Below the pieces are notes generated by a model. The model did not search any database and was not told where the DNA came from. It saw only the letters and a list, made by a program, of their open reading frames with translations. A stretch of 64,000 bases of DNA from Caldilineaceae bacterium (GTDB taxonomy: Bacteria > Chloroflexota > Anaerolineae > Caldilineales > Caldilineaceae), in contig JAHBVG010000012.1 of assembly GCA_019637695.1 (NCBI GenBank), forward strand, positions 41,300 through 105,299. Reading direction: 5' to 3'. Every line of letters starts with the position of its first letter. Positions within the stretch are counted from its first letter, which is position 1. Position numbers and translations under genes: made by a program. This document shows positions 53,959 through 61,594 of the stretch, one piece after another.

Positions 53959-54567
53959 CTATTCTTCTGCCCGCGTAAACGGCACAAACGCAACTTCGCC
54001 CAATCGACGCGAGCGGATATCGCCGGAGGCAGATCTTTTGAAGAGCCAGAGGTACTGGCGTCCGTCGGGAGGGCCAATGGGGATGACGAGACGCCCTCCC
54101 GCCCGCAACTGGTTGACCAGCGGCGGTGGAAGGGCTGGAGCAGCGGCAGTTACGATAATGGCATCGTAGGGCGCATGTTCGGGCCAGCCAAGATAACCGT
54201 CGGCGTGGCGTACATGAACCCCGGTATAGCCCAATGTGAGCAATGTTTTTGCTGCGCTGACCGCCAGTTCGGGAACGATCTCGACTGAGTAGACCTGAAT
54301 ATCCAATTCCGCCAGGACCGCGGCCTGATATCCGCTGCCGGTGCCGATTTCCAACACCCGGTCGCCGGGGTAGAGATTGAGCAATTCGGTCATGATCCCC
54401 ACAATGGTTGGCTGCGAGATGGTCTGGCCGTAACCAATCGGCAGCGGTTGATCCTCGTAGGCCAGGTGGACACAGTCGGAGGGCACAAAGCGATGGCGCT
54501 GCACCCGCCGCATAGCCGCCAGGACTTGATCTTTGTCGATCCGTTGTGGGCGAAGAAACAGAGTCAT
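53959..54567 (-). CDS. pcm: Protein-L-isoaspartate O-methyltransferase
   Basis: A 202-residue SAM-dependent enzyme that methylates L-isoaspartyl residues so that aged proteins can be repaired. Motif I is VLEIGTGSGYQAAVLAELD (about 69-87), preceded by the substrate-side GYGQTISQPTIVGIMTELL and followed by HVRHADGYLGWPEHAPYDAI and LVNQLRAGGRLVIPIGPP. Length is normal. ATG 54567 is favoured by CCAAGGGGAAGTACGT upstream; the longer frame adds 23 non-conserved residues. It is a single gene facing away from the sugar-acid kinase gap. Confidence 0.93.
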   Translation of the reverse strand: MTLFLRPQRIDKDQVLAAMRRVQRHRFVPSDCVHLAYEDQPLPIGYGQTISQPTIVGIMTELLNLYPGDRVLEIGTGSGYQAAVLAELDIQVYSVEIVPELAVSAAKTLLTLGYTGVHVRHADGYLGWPEHAPYDAIIVTAAAPALPPPLVNQLRAGGRLVIPIGPPDGRQYLWLFKRSASGDIRSRRLGEVAFVPFTRAEE

Positions 54568-54798
54568 ACGTACTTCCCCTTGGGAAACTGAGCAGTCGTA
54601 TGGTGTCATTGTATCCCGTATTGGCGCTGTCACCAATAGGGGTTTTCATGACTCAAAGGAACGGATCACGGATTTCACACACAGGTTGGGAGGCGGTGTA
54701 ACTATGGTTGTGGATGTAGTGCGTAGTGCGTGAACAATTGTTACTTTCCACTTGCAAACTTGTCATTTGCAAATTGCATCGCGCAATTACACACTACG
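54568..54798. other. Intergenic region with tandem words
   Basis: 231 bases without a gene. Words GTAGTGCGTAGTGCGTGAAC (54716-54735) and CACTTGCAAACTTGTCATTT (about 54750) are of the same type as at 8460 and 61488. No palindrome longer than 12 bp was noticed. Confidence 0.5.
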
Positions 54799-56223
54799 CT
54801 ATTCTGCCAGCCTCTCCCTTACCTCTACCAGCGCGTCGTCGCCGCCCACGTTGCCGGGGAAGACGACATAGGCCAGGCCAGGATGACGGCTTTCGGCGCC
54901 GGTGCGCCAGACGGGGACGCCGGGCAGGATCTGGCCCATGACCATCGCCCGGCGCACGCCCAGCCCCTGGGTGGCGACATCGCTGGAGGTGATCCCCCCT
55001 TTGGCGACGAGATAGCGAGGACGCACCGCAACGCCGCGCACGATGTCGATCAACGCGTCGGAGACCTGCCGCCCAATGGAAAGATCCGATTCGCCGCCAG
55101 CCGCGCCCACGTATTTGCGGCTGGTATAGATCACTGTCGTCTCGCCCTGACCCAGCGCCCGGTTGACATCGTCGATGATCCGCCCCACGATGGATGAGCG
55201 CCGATCATCGAGCAGTTCCGCCACGGGGATTTCGAGGGCGGTGATGTCAGGGAGGGCGAGCAAACTGTTCAACTGCGCCGTGGTCTTGGGCACATAGGAG
55301 CCGACCACGAAGAGGCCGCCGCGGCCCTCCGCCGCCGATATGTCCGCCGCCGTCAACAGCGGACGCGCCGCGATCCCGGCGCGGACCTGCACGAACGAGG
55401 CCGCTGTGCGGTAGAGGAAGCGCTTCCCACCGCCGTCCTCGGCGGCATCCTCGGCAGCAAGCAACCCCATCACAAAAACCTCCAAATCTCGATAGCTGGC
55501 GGCGTTGACCACACAACACTGCCCACCGTGGAGATCCATAAGACGCGCCGTCACCTCCTCCGGTCCCCCGCGGCGGATGTCGTCGAGTGAGATGGAAGCG
55601 ACCGATGCGGCGTCAATGCGTCCGCCGCTCTTCTCGTCCACCCAATCCTTGAGGTTCGAGTGGACGTAGCCGAAGGCGGCGTCGCGAGCGTAGGGCGTCT
55701 GCCCGGCGGGGATCAACTGATCGCCCTCGGCCACCCAATGCACATCGCTGATGGTGTAGCGTCCCCCTTCGAGGAAGAAGGGGACGATCAGCCAGCCGTC
55801 GAAGTTGCCGCCCAGCGCCTCGGCCAGCGCCGCCACCTCGCCGGGGAAGTGTCCCCGCAGGGTGGAATCGCTGCGGCTGACCACGGCTACATCCCGTTCT
55901 GTGCGGCGGGAGGCTTCGAGCAGGTTGCGGCCAATCTCGCGGTTGAGCGCGTCCGCGCCCGCCACGGGCAGGCTGCGCGAATTGGTGAGGATGTAGAAGA
56001 CCGGTCCGCCGCTCGCCAATTCGGCGGAGAGCGCATCTACGTCCCAGGTCGTCAGCACCGGCACATTGTGGACGGTCTGCGTGCCGGTGGGGTCGTCGTC
56101 GAGGACGACGAGCGCGCGTCCGCTGGTTTCCACGCGGGTGCGGATCGATCCGCGCAGGTCCTCGGCGTATTCGGGCGGGAGGGCAGCGAGGGTTTCAGTT
56201 TTGGGTTGTGGGGTGAGGGTCAT
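54799..56223 (-). CDS. Four-carbon acid sugar kinase family protein (DUF1537)
   Basis: A 474-residue kinase of the DUF1537 family, which includes D-threonate, D-erythronate and 3-oxo-isoapionate kinases. The N-terminal substrate domain shows LVVLDDDPTGTQTVHNVPVL (about 36-55), FYILTNSRSLP and VSRSDSTLRGHFPGEVAAL. The C-terminal ATP domain shows VGSYVPKTTAQLNSLLALP, VAKGGITSSDVATQGLGVRR and the end AYVVFPGNVGGDDALVEVRE. ATG 56223 has GGAGGACCAAC before it. An aldolase gene is not adjacent. Because the window also has a D-apionate lactonase-like gene, a role as 3-oxo-isoapionate kinase is possible but unproven. Confidence 0.9.
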   Translation of the reverse strand: MTLTPQPKTETLAALPPEYAEDLRGSIRTRVETSGRALVVLDDDPTGTQTVHNVPVLTTWDVDALSAELASGGPVFYILTNSRSLPVAGADALNREIGRNLLEASRRTERDVAVVSRSDSTLRGHFPGEVAALAEALGGNFDGWLIVPFFLEGGRYTISDVHWVAEGDQLIPAGQTPYARDAAFGYVHSNLKDWVDEKSGGRIDAASVASISLDDIRRGGPEEVTARLMDLHGGQCCVVNAASYRDLEVFVMGLLAAEDAAEDGGGKRFLYRTAASFVQVRAGIAARPLLTAADISAAEGRGGLFVVGSYVPKTTAQLNSLLALPDITALEIPVAELLDDRRSSIVGRIIDDVNRALGQGETTVIYTSRKYVGAAGGESDLSIGRQVSDALIDIVRGVAVRPRYLVAKGGITSSDVATQGLGVRRAMVMGQILPGVPVWRTGAESRHPGLAYVVFPGNVGGDDALVEVRERLAE

Positions 56224-56282
56224 GTTGGTCCTCCGGTGAGACCCGGCGGGATGGAGAGCGCCTCTGGCTTCCTGGGAAAGGG

Positions 56283-56687
56283 TCAAAGCCAGGCAACGAC
56301 GGTGAGGCCATCGATAGCAGCGAAATGGGTATCGCGCGATACCACGGTGAGTGTGTGATGGCGGGCAATCGCGGCAATCCAGATATCGTTTTCGGGGATG
56401 GGTTGCCCTTTGCGGCGTAAGGCTGCGCGGATCTGCCCGTACCAGTCGGCTACTGCCTCGTCGGGTAGCAACAGGTTATAGGCGCGCACAAAAGCGCGGA
56501 TGCGCACGAGATCCGATGATTGACGATTGGAGTTGTACGCGCCGAAGAGCAGTTCACCCACGACAATGGAGGGTACGAAAACGTCACCGGCCTGGGCCAG
56601 ATGCGCGATGACCGATGGCTCATTCTTCCACAGGGCCGCCACAATGTTGGTGTCAAGCAGGAAGTTACCATTCGGTTTCGTCGACAT
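56283..56687 (-). CDS. PIN-domain (VapC-type) toxin
   Basis: A 134-residue PIN-domain RNase toxin. Acidic residues that hold the metal are visible: Asp12 (FLLDTNIVAAL), Glu45 (IVVGELLFGAY), Asp102-type (IPENDIWIAAIARHH) and Asp119-type (VVSRDTHFAAI). It should cut RNA, typically tRNA, when free of its antitoxin. The start at 56687 (MSTKPNGN) lies inside the antitoxin gene, with a 23-base overlap and GAGGAAGCG upstream, the usual layout for such modules. It is at the edge of a patch with a NACHT ATPase and repair helicase. Confidence 0.9.
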   Translation of the reverse strand: MSTKPNGNFLLDTNIVAALWKNEPSVIAHLAQAGDVFVPSIVVGELLFGAYNSNRQSSDLVRIRAFVRAYNLLLPDEAVADWYGQIRAALRRKGQPIPENDIWIAAIARHHTLTVVSRDTHFAAIDGLTVVAWL

Positions 56688-56889
56688 GCTCACACGCTTC
56701 CTCAATGGCGGCCATCATTTCGTCTACGTGTGTAGGATCAAGCATGCCGGCCTGGGCCAGCAGCGCCGATGTCGGCTTGAGCGGGCGGCGATGGCGAACG
56801 GCCAGGCCCTGAGCAAAGGCCAGTAGTTGTAGTTGATCCTCCCCCGGCAGCTTCTGCGCTGTTTCCAGGAGTTCTTCGAGTACACTCAT
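56665..56889 (-). CDS. Antitoxin partner of the PIN-domain toxin
   Basis: A 74-residue helical protein (SVLEELLETAQKLPGEDQLQ, LLAFAQGLAVRHRRPLKP, DEMMAAIEEACEHVDETEW) whose gene overlaps the PIN toxin start by 23 bases. GGAGGGGACC before ATG 56889 is a strong ribosome site, so antitoxin should exceed toxin. The acidic C-terminus is of the type that plugs the toxin site. It is not a classical AbrB-type VapB, and I identify it mainly by position. Probably represses its own promoter in the 160-base gap upstream. Confidence 0.78.
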   Translation of the reverse strand: MSVLEELLETAQKLPGEDQLQLLAFAQGLAVRHRRPLKPTSALLAQAGMLDPTHVDEMMAAIEEACEHVDETEW

Positions 56890-57049
56890 GGTCCCCTCCG
56901 ATTTTGACAGAACCCGCTCCCCGTTGCGTCTTCTGCCCAGGAAGCGACGGGCCAGCGGGGAACGTAGTGCTTCCTGAACGGTTTTATTATACCACGTAGT
57001 GGGAACGGGCTTTGCGGTGACTTCAGCCTTTTGGAACCCAGCAGGTCTG

Positions 57050-59323
57050 CTACGCGCGCGGTGGCAACAGCAGGTTGTTCAAGATGCCCTGCCGGTCGCT
57101 GACGTAGGCGAGATCCAAACAGCGGACGAGCAGTTCGTTGGCGTAGAGGTAGTTGTTGATGCGATTGGCCTGTTCTTTCGACAAAGGCGGAGACGAACGG
57201 AAGCCCCGCTCTCGTTCGAGGAGGGTCCACAATGCATCGGCAAAGGTTTGCCAGGCAGCGTTGTCAGCGCTGGCTGGTGGTGTCAATTCTGCCAATACTA
57301 TCGACAGTGGCTGATTGTGAGCCTGAACGCAGAAGTCCAATAGCGCGGGCCACTGCTGCCGGTAGTCATCCCGTGGCTGATGATGCCATTCTACTTCTGC
57401 CAGAATTGTTGCGATAGCACAGCTATAGTAGAGGCCATAATCAATGCCTACTTCGAGATCGAGAGTAATAGTACGAGCGAGAGCAACAGTGCGAGCGAGA
57501 GCGAAATCGCGGGTGACAGTGCGAGTGAGAGCGAGATCGCGAGCGATAGTGCGAGCGAGAGCGAAATCGCGATCAAGAGCGCGAGCAAGAGCTAGATCGA
57601 AATCGAAATCGCGAACAAAAGCGAAACCGAGATCGCGAGCGAGGGCGAGATCAAGATCAAGATCGCGAGTGAGATCGAAATCGCGAGCGAGACCTCGATT
57701 GAAATCGCGAGCGAGAGCAAAGTACATCAGACGAACGGCAGAACTCCGTTCATCTGATTGTTGACTCAAGGTAGCCTTTTTATCAGCCCATTGCAACATG
57801 GCCACAATCTCAGCATCGCCAGCGATCAGATGGTCAACAGCAGTGCGCATATGCTTCATAAAATCGTCGGCGTTGTCAAGCATGCTCACCGTGAGCAAAA
57901 AGATCTCGCGCCAGCGGCGGTCAGTCAAATGGTCACGGATCAACCGTCCGGTTGCGCCCCGTGCTTCGTTTTCGGCAATGTAACGAGCCGCGAAGTATTC
58001 CTGAAACGAGAGGTGCGAGAAAGAATGAATGTTGCGAGCGCGTTCCACCAAAACGCCATGCTGCGCCTCAATCGCCCGTAACACGGCCTCACCGTCAATA
58101 TCGGCATCTGTGGGTGCACCGGGCAAACGACTCAAATAAGCGGACAGATCATCGGTCAGGCGGCGCGTTGTAAAGTAGTACTCCCCTTTCTCGAAGGCAG
58201 GGGTGGCAATATGGGCCAGCATCTGCTGTTTGCGTTTGTGCGAAAGCGATTGATAGATGCTATCCCTCTGGATCTGACGGCTGCTATCCCATTTGCGCAG
58301 CAGGGCGTCAAGGGCGTCTTCATACAACTCGGCGCGGCGACCCGGAAAGGTCATGGCGTCGTCGAAATAGAGGCAGAGCATGGAAAGCAGCAGGGGCACG
58401 TTGCAGAGTTCACGTAACCCCTGGTGATCGGTCTTTTCCAATTCGGCGACGAAGGCTGCATACTTGGTCTCTTGTTTGCCAAACCATTTCTGCGCGTATG
58501 CTCGAACCTGTTTCGCTGTGAAGTCAGCCACCTCAACATCCTGAAAGCCGGGGAAAACATATTCGCTGGCGGCTACACGGCAAGTGATCAGATGCTGGCT
58601 GCGATCATACTTCGTCGTGAAATCTTTGAGCAGCAGACTCAGCCGCGCCCGCTGCTCGTTCTCCTGGCGCACTTCGTCCAAGCCGTCGAAGAGCAGCAGC
58701 GCCCGTCCTTCGGTCAACAGAAATTCCAGCCAGGCCGCTGCTTCGGGGAAGTGATGGACAGCGAGCTTTTCAACGATGAAAGGCAGCAGTTCTGTATGTC
58801 TGCTGTTCGACCATTCGTGCAGGGAAACGAAGATAGGCAACCGCGGGTTGGTGAGTTTGCCGCCAATCGAGCGCACAGTGATCCATTTGAGGAAGGTCGT
58901 CTTGCCCGCGCCCGGTTTGCCCAGGATATAGAGATTTTTCCCCTGGTTGACCAATCCTAGTCCATTCTGTCGCGTACTGGATTGTCGGTGCAGATCATCT
59001 CGGCTGCTCTGATTGCCGACCAATTCCCGAATATCGAAGCGGCGCTGTGCGGTCAGTTGGTCCAATAGATAGACATCGGTGAAAACATCCCCCAAAGGGA
59101 CATCTTCCGTTTTGCCCAAGACCCGCAATGTGCCGTAATGGCGCAACAGGCTTTCCTTGTAGCGGGTCAGCGCCGGTTCCCACCGTTTCTGCTCCTGATG
59201 CTCATCCAAACGTTTTTTGACTTCGCCTTTTGCGGCCTCCACAAACGGCGTGACAAAGGTCTCCAACAGCCAGGTCAGCCCGGCGGCGGCAAATTCATCT
59301 TCGGGGCGGGTGAATGGGGTCAT
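57050..59323 (-). CDS. NACHT NTPase (bacterial NLR-like immune receptor candidate)
   Basis: A 757-residue STAND NTPase. An N-terminal helical region (1-110) with no clear effector fold is followed by NACHT: Walker A GKPGAGKTT (135-143), Walker B LLLFDGLDE (209-217), LITCRVAASEYVF and the winged-helix part with HSFSHLSFQEYFAARYI (about 445-461). Residues about 533-621 are a low-complexity array of RDFxLARx units encoded by a 6-bp-based tandem repeat. The end (about 640-757) is helical. Bacterial NACHT proteins defend against phages. ATG 59323 follows AGGGGAGCGC. Its neighbours (PIN toxin pair, DUF790-XPB) fit a defence/repair patch. Confidence 0.88.
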   Translation of the reverse strand: MTPFTRPEDEFAAAGLTWLLETFVTPFVEAAKGEVKKRLDEHQEQKRWEPALTRYKESLLRHYGTLRVLGKTEDVPLGDVFTDVYLLDQLTAQRRFDIRELVGNQSSRDDLHRQSSTRQNGLGLVNQGKNLYILGKPGAGKTTFLKWITVRSIGGKLTNPRLPIFVSLHEWSNSRHTELLPFIVEKLAVHHFPEAAAWLEFLLTEGRALLLFDGLDEVRQENEQRARLSLLLKDFTTKYDRSQHLITCRVAASEYVFPGFQDVEVADFTAKQVRAYAQKWFGKQETKYAAFVAELEKTDHQGLRELCNVPLLLSMLCLYFDDAMTFPGRRAELYEDALDALLRKWDSSRQIQRDSIYQSLSHKRKQQMLAHIATPAFEKGEYYFTTRRLTDDLSAYLSRLPGAPTDADIDGEAVLRAIEAQHGVLVERARNIHSFSHLSFQEYFAARYIAENEARGATGRLIRDHLTDRRWREIFLLTVSMLDNADDFMKHMRTAVDHLIAGDAEIVAMLQWADKKATLSQQSDERSSAVRLMYFALARDFNRGLARDFDLTRDLDLDLALARDLGFAFVRDFDFDLALARALDRDFALARTIARDLALTRTVTRDFALARTVALARTITLDLEVGIDYGLYYSCAIATILAEVEWHHQPRDDYRQQWPALLDFCVQAHNQPLSIVLAELTPPASADNAAWQTFADALWTLLERERGFRSSPPLSKEQANRINNYLYANELLVRCLDLAYVSDRQGILNNLLLPPRA
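57461..57725 (-). repeat. Hexamer-based tandem repeat inside the NACHT gene
   Basis: About 265 bases of GAGCGA/GATCGC/GAAATCGC units on the plus strand, period 6 with higher-order 18-base structure. The read frame gives Arg-Asp-Phe/Leu-x-Leu-Ala repeats. Because units are multiples of 3, copy number can change without a frameshift. Other frames stay open across the array, a by-product of the repeat. Confidence 0.88.
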
Positions 59324-59401
59324 GGGTGCGCTCCCCTCTGCGGTGGATCTACGGATGGACAGCCGATCTCGTCTGATTATACACCAGCGGAAACTATGAT
59401 C

Positions 59402-59482
59402 CACGAAGGCACACGAAGAAGCACGAAGAAAGAGAAGTCTGGATTTCCGCCTTCGTGTACCTTCGTGTGCCTTCGTGGATCA
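59402..59482. repeat. Palindrome of CACGAAGGCACACGAAG words
   Basis: ATCCACGAAGGCACACGAAG (59399-59418) mirrors CTTCGTGTGCCTTCGTGGAT (59461-59480), and extra AAGCACGAAGAA and CTTCGTGTACC words lie between. It is downstream of the GrpB-like gene and upstream of the NACHT gene. Confidence 0.75.
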
Positions 59483-59506
59483 AAATTCTCCGGGCTCTGC
59501 CCTCTT

Positions 59507-60016
59507 CTACAGTTGCTCAATGATCCCGCAGAAGAAGCGATGCTTCTGCCGGTAATACTCCCGCTTCGAAGAGGCGTAGCGGCGTTTGAGGGTGACGTAC
59601 TCGGCGCCGGCGTCGGGGTGGCTGTGGAGATAGTCCATGAGCGCGCGGTTGACCTCGGCGTCGTGGCCGCGCAAGAGGATGATCTCGACTTCGATGTCGG
59701 CGTAGACGGTGTTGATGTTGACGAAGTTCTCCTCCTGGCTGTAGGGTTGACCGTAAATCGCAAACAGATGAGACTTGACCGGCTCCCAAGTCTCGTCATC
59801 CAAATAGAGGACCACTTCGATCTCGCCCTTGCCCTCCAGTTCCAGCGCCGTGGAGCCATGCAGCACCGAGCGAAGGCCCCACGCCGCGACCTGTTCATTG
59901 AGGAGCGCCATCAACGCCAGCGCCGCCGCCTTCGTCTGCGGGTCAAACGGCTTCAACGTCACCGGCCGCGTCGAAAACCTCTCGAAATAACTGTCATCCA
60001 AGGGGATGGGTTTCAT
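59507..60016 (-). CDS. GrpB-like / nucleotidyltransferase-fold protein
   Basis: A 169-residue protein that resembles the GrpB/UPF0157 nucleotidyltransferase-fold group: SVLHGSTALELEGKGEIEVV (about 50-69) contains the Gly-Ser helix start, and ADIEVEIILLRGHDAEVNRA (108-127) supplies acidic residues. The C-terminal YVTLKRRYASSKREYYRQKH (139-158) is basic. A role in nucleotide transfer is inferred; it may be a minimal nucleotidyltransferase or an inactive relative. ATG 60016 follows AAAGGATTAACC. It lies between the NACHT gene and the DUF790 gene in the same orientation. Confidence 0.7.
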   Translation of the reverse strand: MKPIPLDDSYFERFSTRPVTLKPFDPQTKAAALALMALLNEQVAAWGLRSVLHGSTALELEGKGEIEVVLYLDDETWEPVKSHLFAIYGQPYSQEENFVNINTVYADIEVEIILLRGHDAEVNRALMDYLHSHPDAGAEYVTLKRRYASSKREYYRQKHRFFCGIIEQL

Positions 60017-60176
60017 GGTTAATCCTTTCAAGAAAGTGATTGGGGACTGGGGACTGGTGACTGGGGCAGAGATCGAGCGAGTGGCGAGTGGCGAATTGCC
60101 GCCCCACGTGCGTCGTCGGTCGTCCGTCGTCCGTCGTCTTCTGCTCGTCGCCTCGACGTTCCCCTCTACCCAATCT

Positions 60177-61436
60177 CTAATCTCCAATCTCTTCTCTGCT
60201 CACCGCGCTCCGCTCCACGGCGGCGAGGACATCTTTGATCACGGGCTTGCTGGTGAAGAGGAGTACTTCGCCGGGCACATCCTGCCAGGTGGCGTCGGTG
60301 GTGTTGACGCTCTTGTAGGCGACGACGATGAGATCGCGGCGACCAGCGGCGCGCAGTTTGCGCGCTTTGCGCTCCAAATAGTCGGGATGCCAGAAGCCGG
60401 CCAGTTCGACCAGGGCGCGGCGGCCATCCCTGACGTGGGTGAAGGAGAAATCGGGGATCATCACCGTGTCGCCCACGGGCACAATCTCATCCTCGCGGGC
60501 GAGGAGCCACTTGCGATCCTGGCGGCCCAACTTCTCCTCGAATTCGGCGGCGAAATCGGCTTCGAGACGGCTGTCGAACTCGCCGCTGGCCTTGTAATGG
60601 CTGACCAATCCGCTCGATCCATCCAATTGATAGCGCAGGATCGGCGTATCGCTGCCGCGAGCGAGCCAGCCAGCGTGGATGTCCGCAACCATCGACCAAT
60701 CGGGGGTGAGCATCAACGCGGGGAGGAAGCGCGCCATCTGCCCCCCATAGCGCAGGGTGGCGTTGACGAAGGGCGAGATCGGCCCGTCGAGGACGATGTG
60801 ATAGCCACCGGGGATAGGCGTGATGGTGTGCATCAGCTTGAAGAGTTTGATGAATTTGAAGAGATCCTTGTAGCCGCCGTGCACAGTGATGCGCATCTCG
60901 CTGGCCCAATAGAGCAGACCCCGCGCCAGTTCCAGGTTGTAGCGGGCGATGAGCGTGTCGGGCGTCCAGGTTGCGCCCAAATCGACGAGGATCTGTTCTT
61001 CGATCAGATCAGCGTAGAGGTTCTGATCCACCGCCTCCGCCGAAAGGCCATAGATCGCGGCGACCTCGGCGATCAACTCGCCGCGATTCGCGGGGTACAG
61101 TTCATCGGGCGCGGTGGTGACGGGTCCACGCGTGGCGGCCAGATCGAAGAGCGCGGCGCGCAGCGTGGACGGCTCCACCGGCGGCGCGGCGGCAAAGGTC
61201 GCGGCGTCGGCCAGCACCTTCGCCAGCCCGCGGATCAGCGGATAGTCCAACCGCACATCCTCGTAGGCTTCCAGGGCCTCATCCAGCACCCAGCGCGGAC
61301 GTTGCAGATGCTCGCCGAAGATCCCAATCAGATCCGCGGCGGTCTGTTGGGTCGTCCGGCTCATCGGCAACGGCTGTGTATAGATCTCCCCGCCCCGTGT
61401 GCGCACGCGCGGACGGATCAGATCGGCGGTCAGCAT
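60177..61436 (-). CDS. DUF790/Bax1-family nuclease, partner of XPB
   Basis: A 419-residue DUF790 protein. Archaeal homologues (Bax1) bind XPB helicase and cut DNA as a repair nuclease. The N-terminal half has MLTADLIRPRVRTRGGEIY, the middle ILVDLGATWTPDTLIARYNL. A PD-(D/E)XK-like site is visible near residues 325-360: DTVMIPDFSFTHVRDG, then LVELAGFWHPDYLERKARKL. ATG 61436 follows CTGGAGATCCGCT; the longer frame is repeat-word sequence. The XPB gene lies 158 bases upstream in the same orientation, the same pairing as in archaea. The gap between them carries tandem words rather than a promoter-like site. Confidence 0.88.
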   Translation of the reverse strand: MLTADLIRPRVRTRGGEIYTQPLPMSRTTQQTAADLIGIFGEHLQRPRWVLDEALEAYEDVRLDYPLIRGLAKVLADAATFAAAPPVEPSTLRAALFDLAATRGPVTTAPDELYPANRGELIAEVAAIYGLSAEAVDQNLYADLIEEQILVDLGATWTPDTLIARYNLELARGLLYWASEMRITVHGGYKDLFKFIKLFKLMHTITPIPGGYHIVLDGPISPFVNATLRYGGQMARFLPALMLTPDWSMVADIHAGWLARGSDTPILRYQLDGSSGLVSHYKASGEFDSRLEADFAAEFEEKLGRQDRKWLLAREDEIVPVGDTVMIPDFSFTHVRDGRRALVELAGFWHPDYLERKARKLRAAGRRDLIVVAYKSVNTTDATWQDVPGEVLLFTSKPVIKDVLAAVERSAVSREEIGD

Positions 61437-61487
61437 AGCGGATCTCCAGAAGGCAAAAGGCAAAAACCAAAAGGCAAAAGTGGTAGC

Positions 61488-61594
61488 AGCGTTGCAGGTT
61501 GCAGGTTTGCAGGTGACAGGCGACAATCTTCCACACACCACGCACTACGCACTATCTCTGCCCCAGTCACCAATCACCTTTCTCCCCTCACACT
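61488..61594. repeat. Tandem words between DUF790 and XPB genes
   Basis: GTTGCAGGTTGCAGGTTTGC begins at 61492, followed by AGGTGACAGGCGACAA. CACGCACTACGCACTATC (61540-61557) and CACACTTCACGCTTCATACT (61589-61608) follow, the last extending into the end of the XPB gene. These are the same word types as at 17996, 20300, 44515 and 34173. Confidence 0.65.

Noticed and set aside
53139..53978. A single 279-codon gene on the plus strand
   Set aside because: Its first half is only the alternate frame of the B2 protease gene. The real content is the M20 scrap from 53667 onward.
57461..57725. A possible CRISPR array
   Set aside because: Units are 6-18 bp, contiguous and in frame inside the NACHT gene, with no unique spacers and no cas genes nearby.
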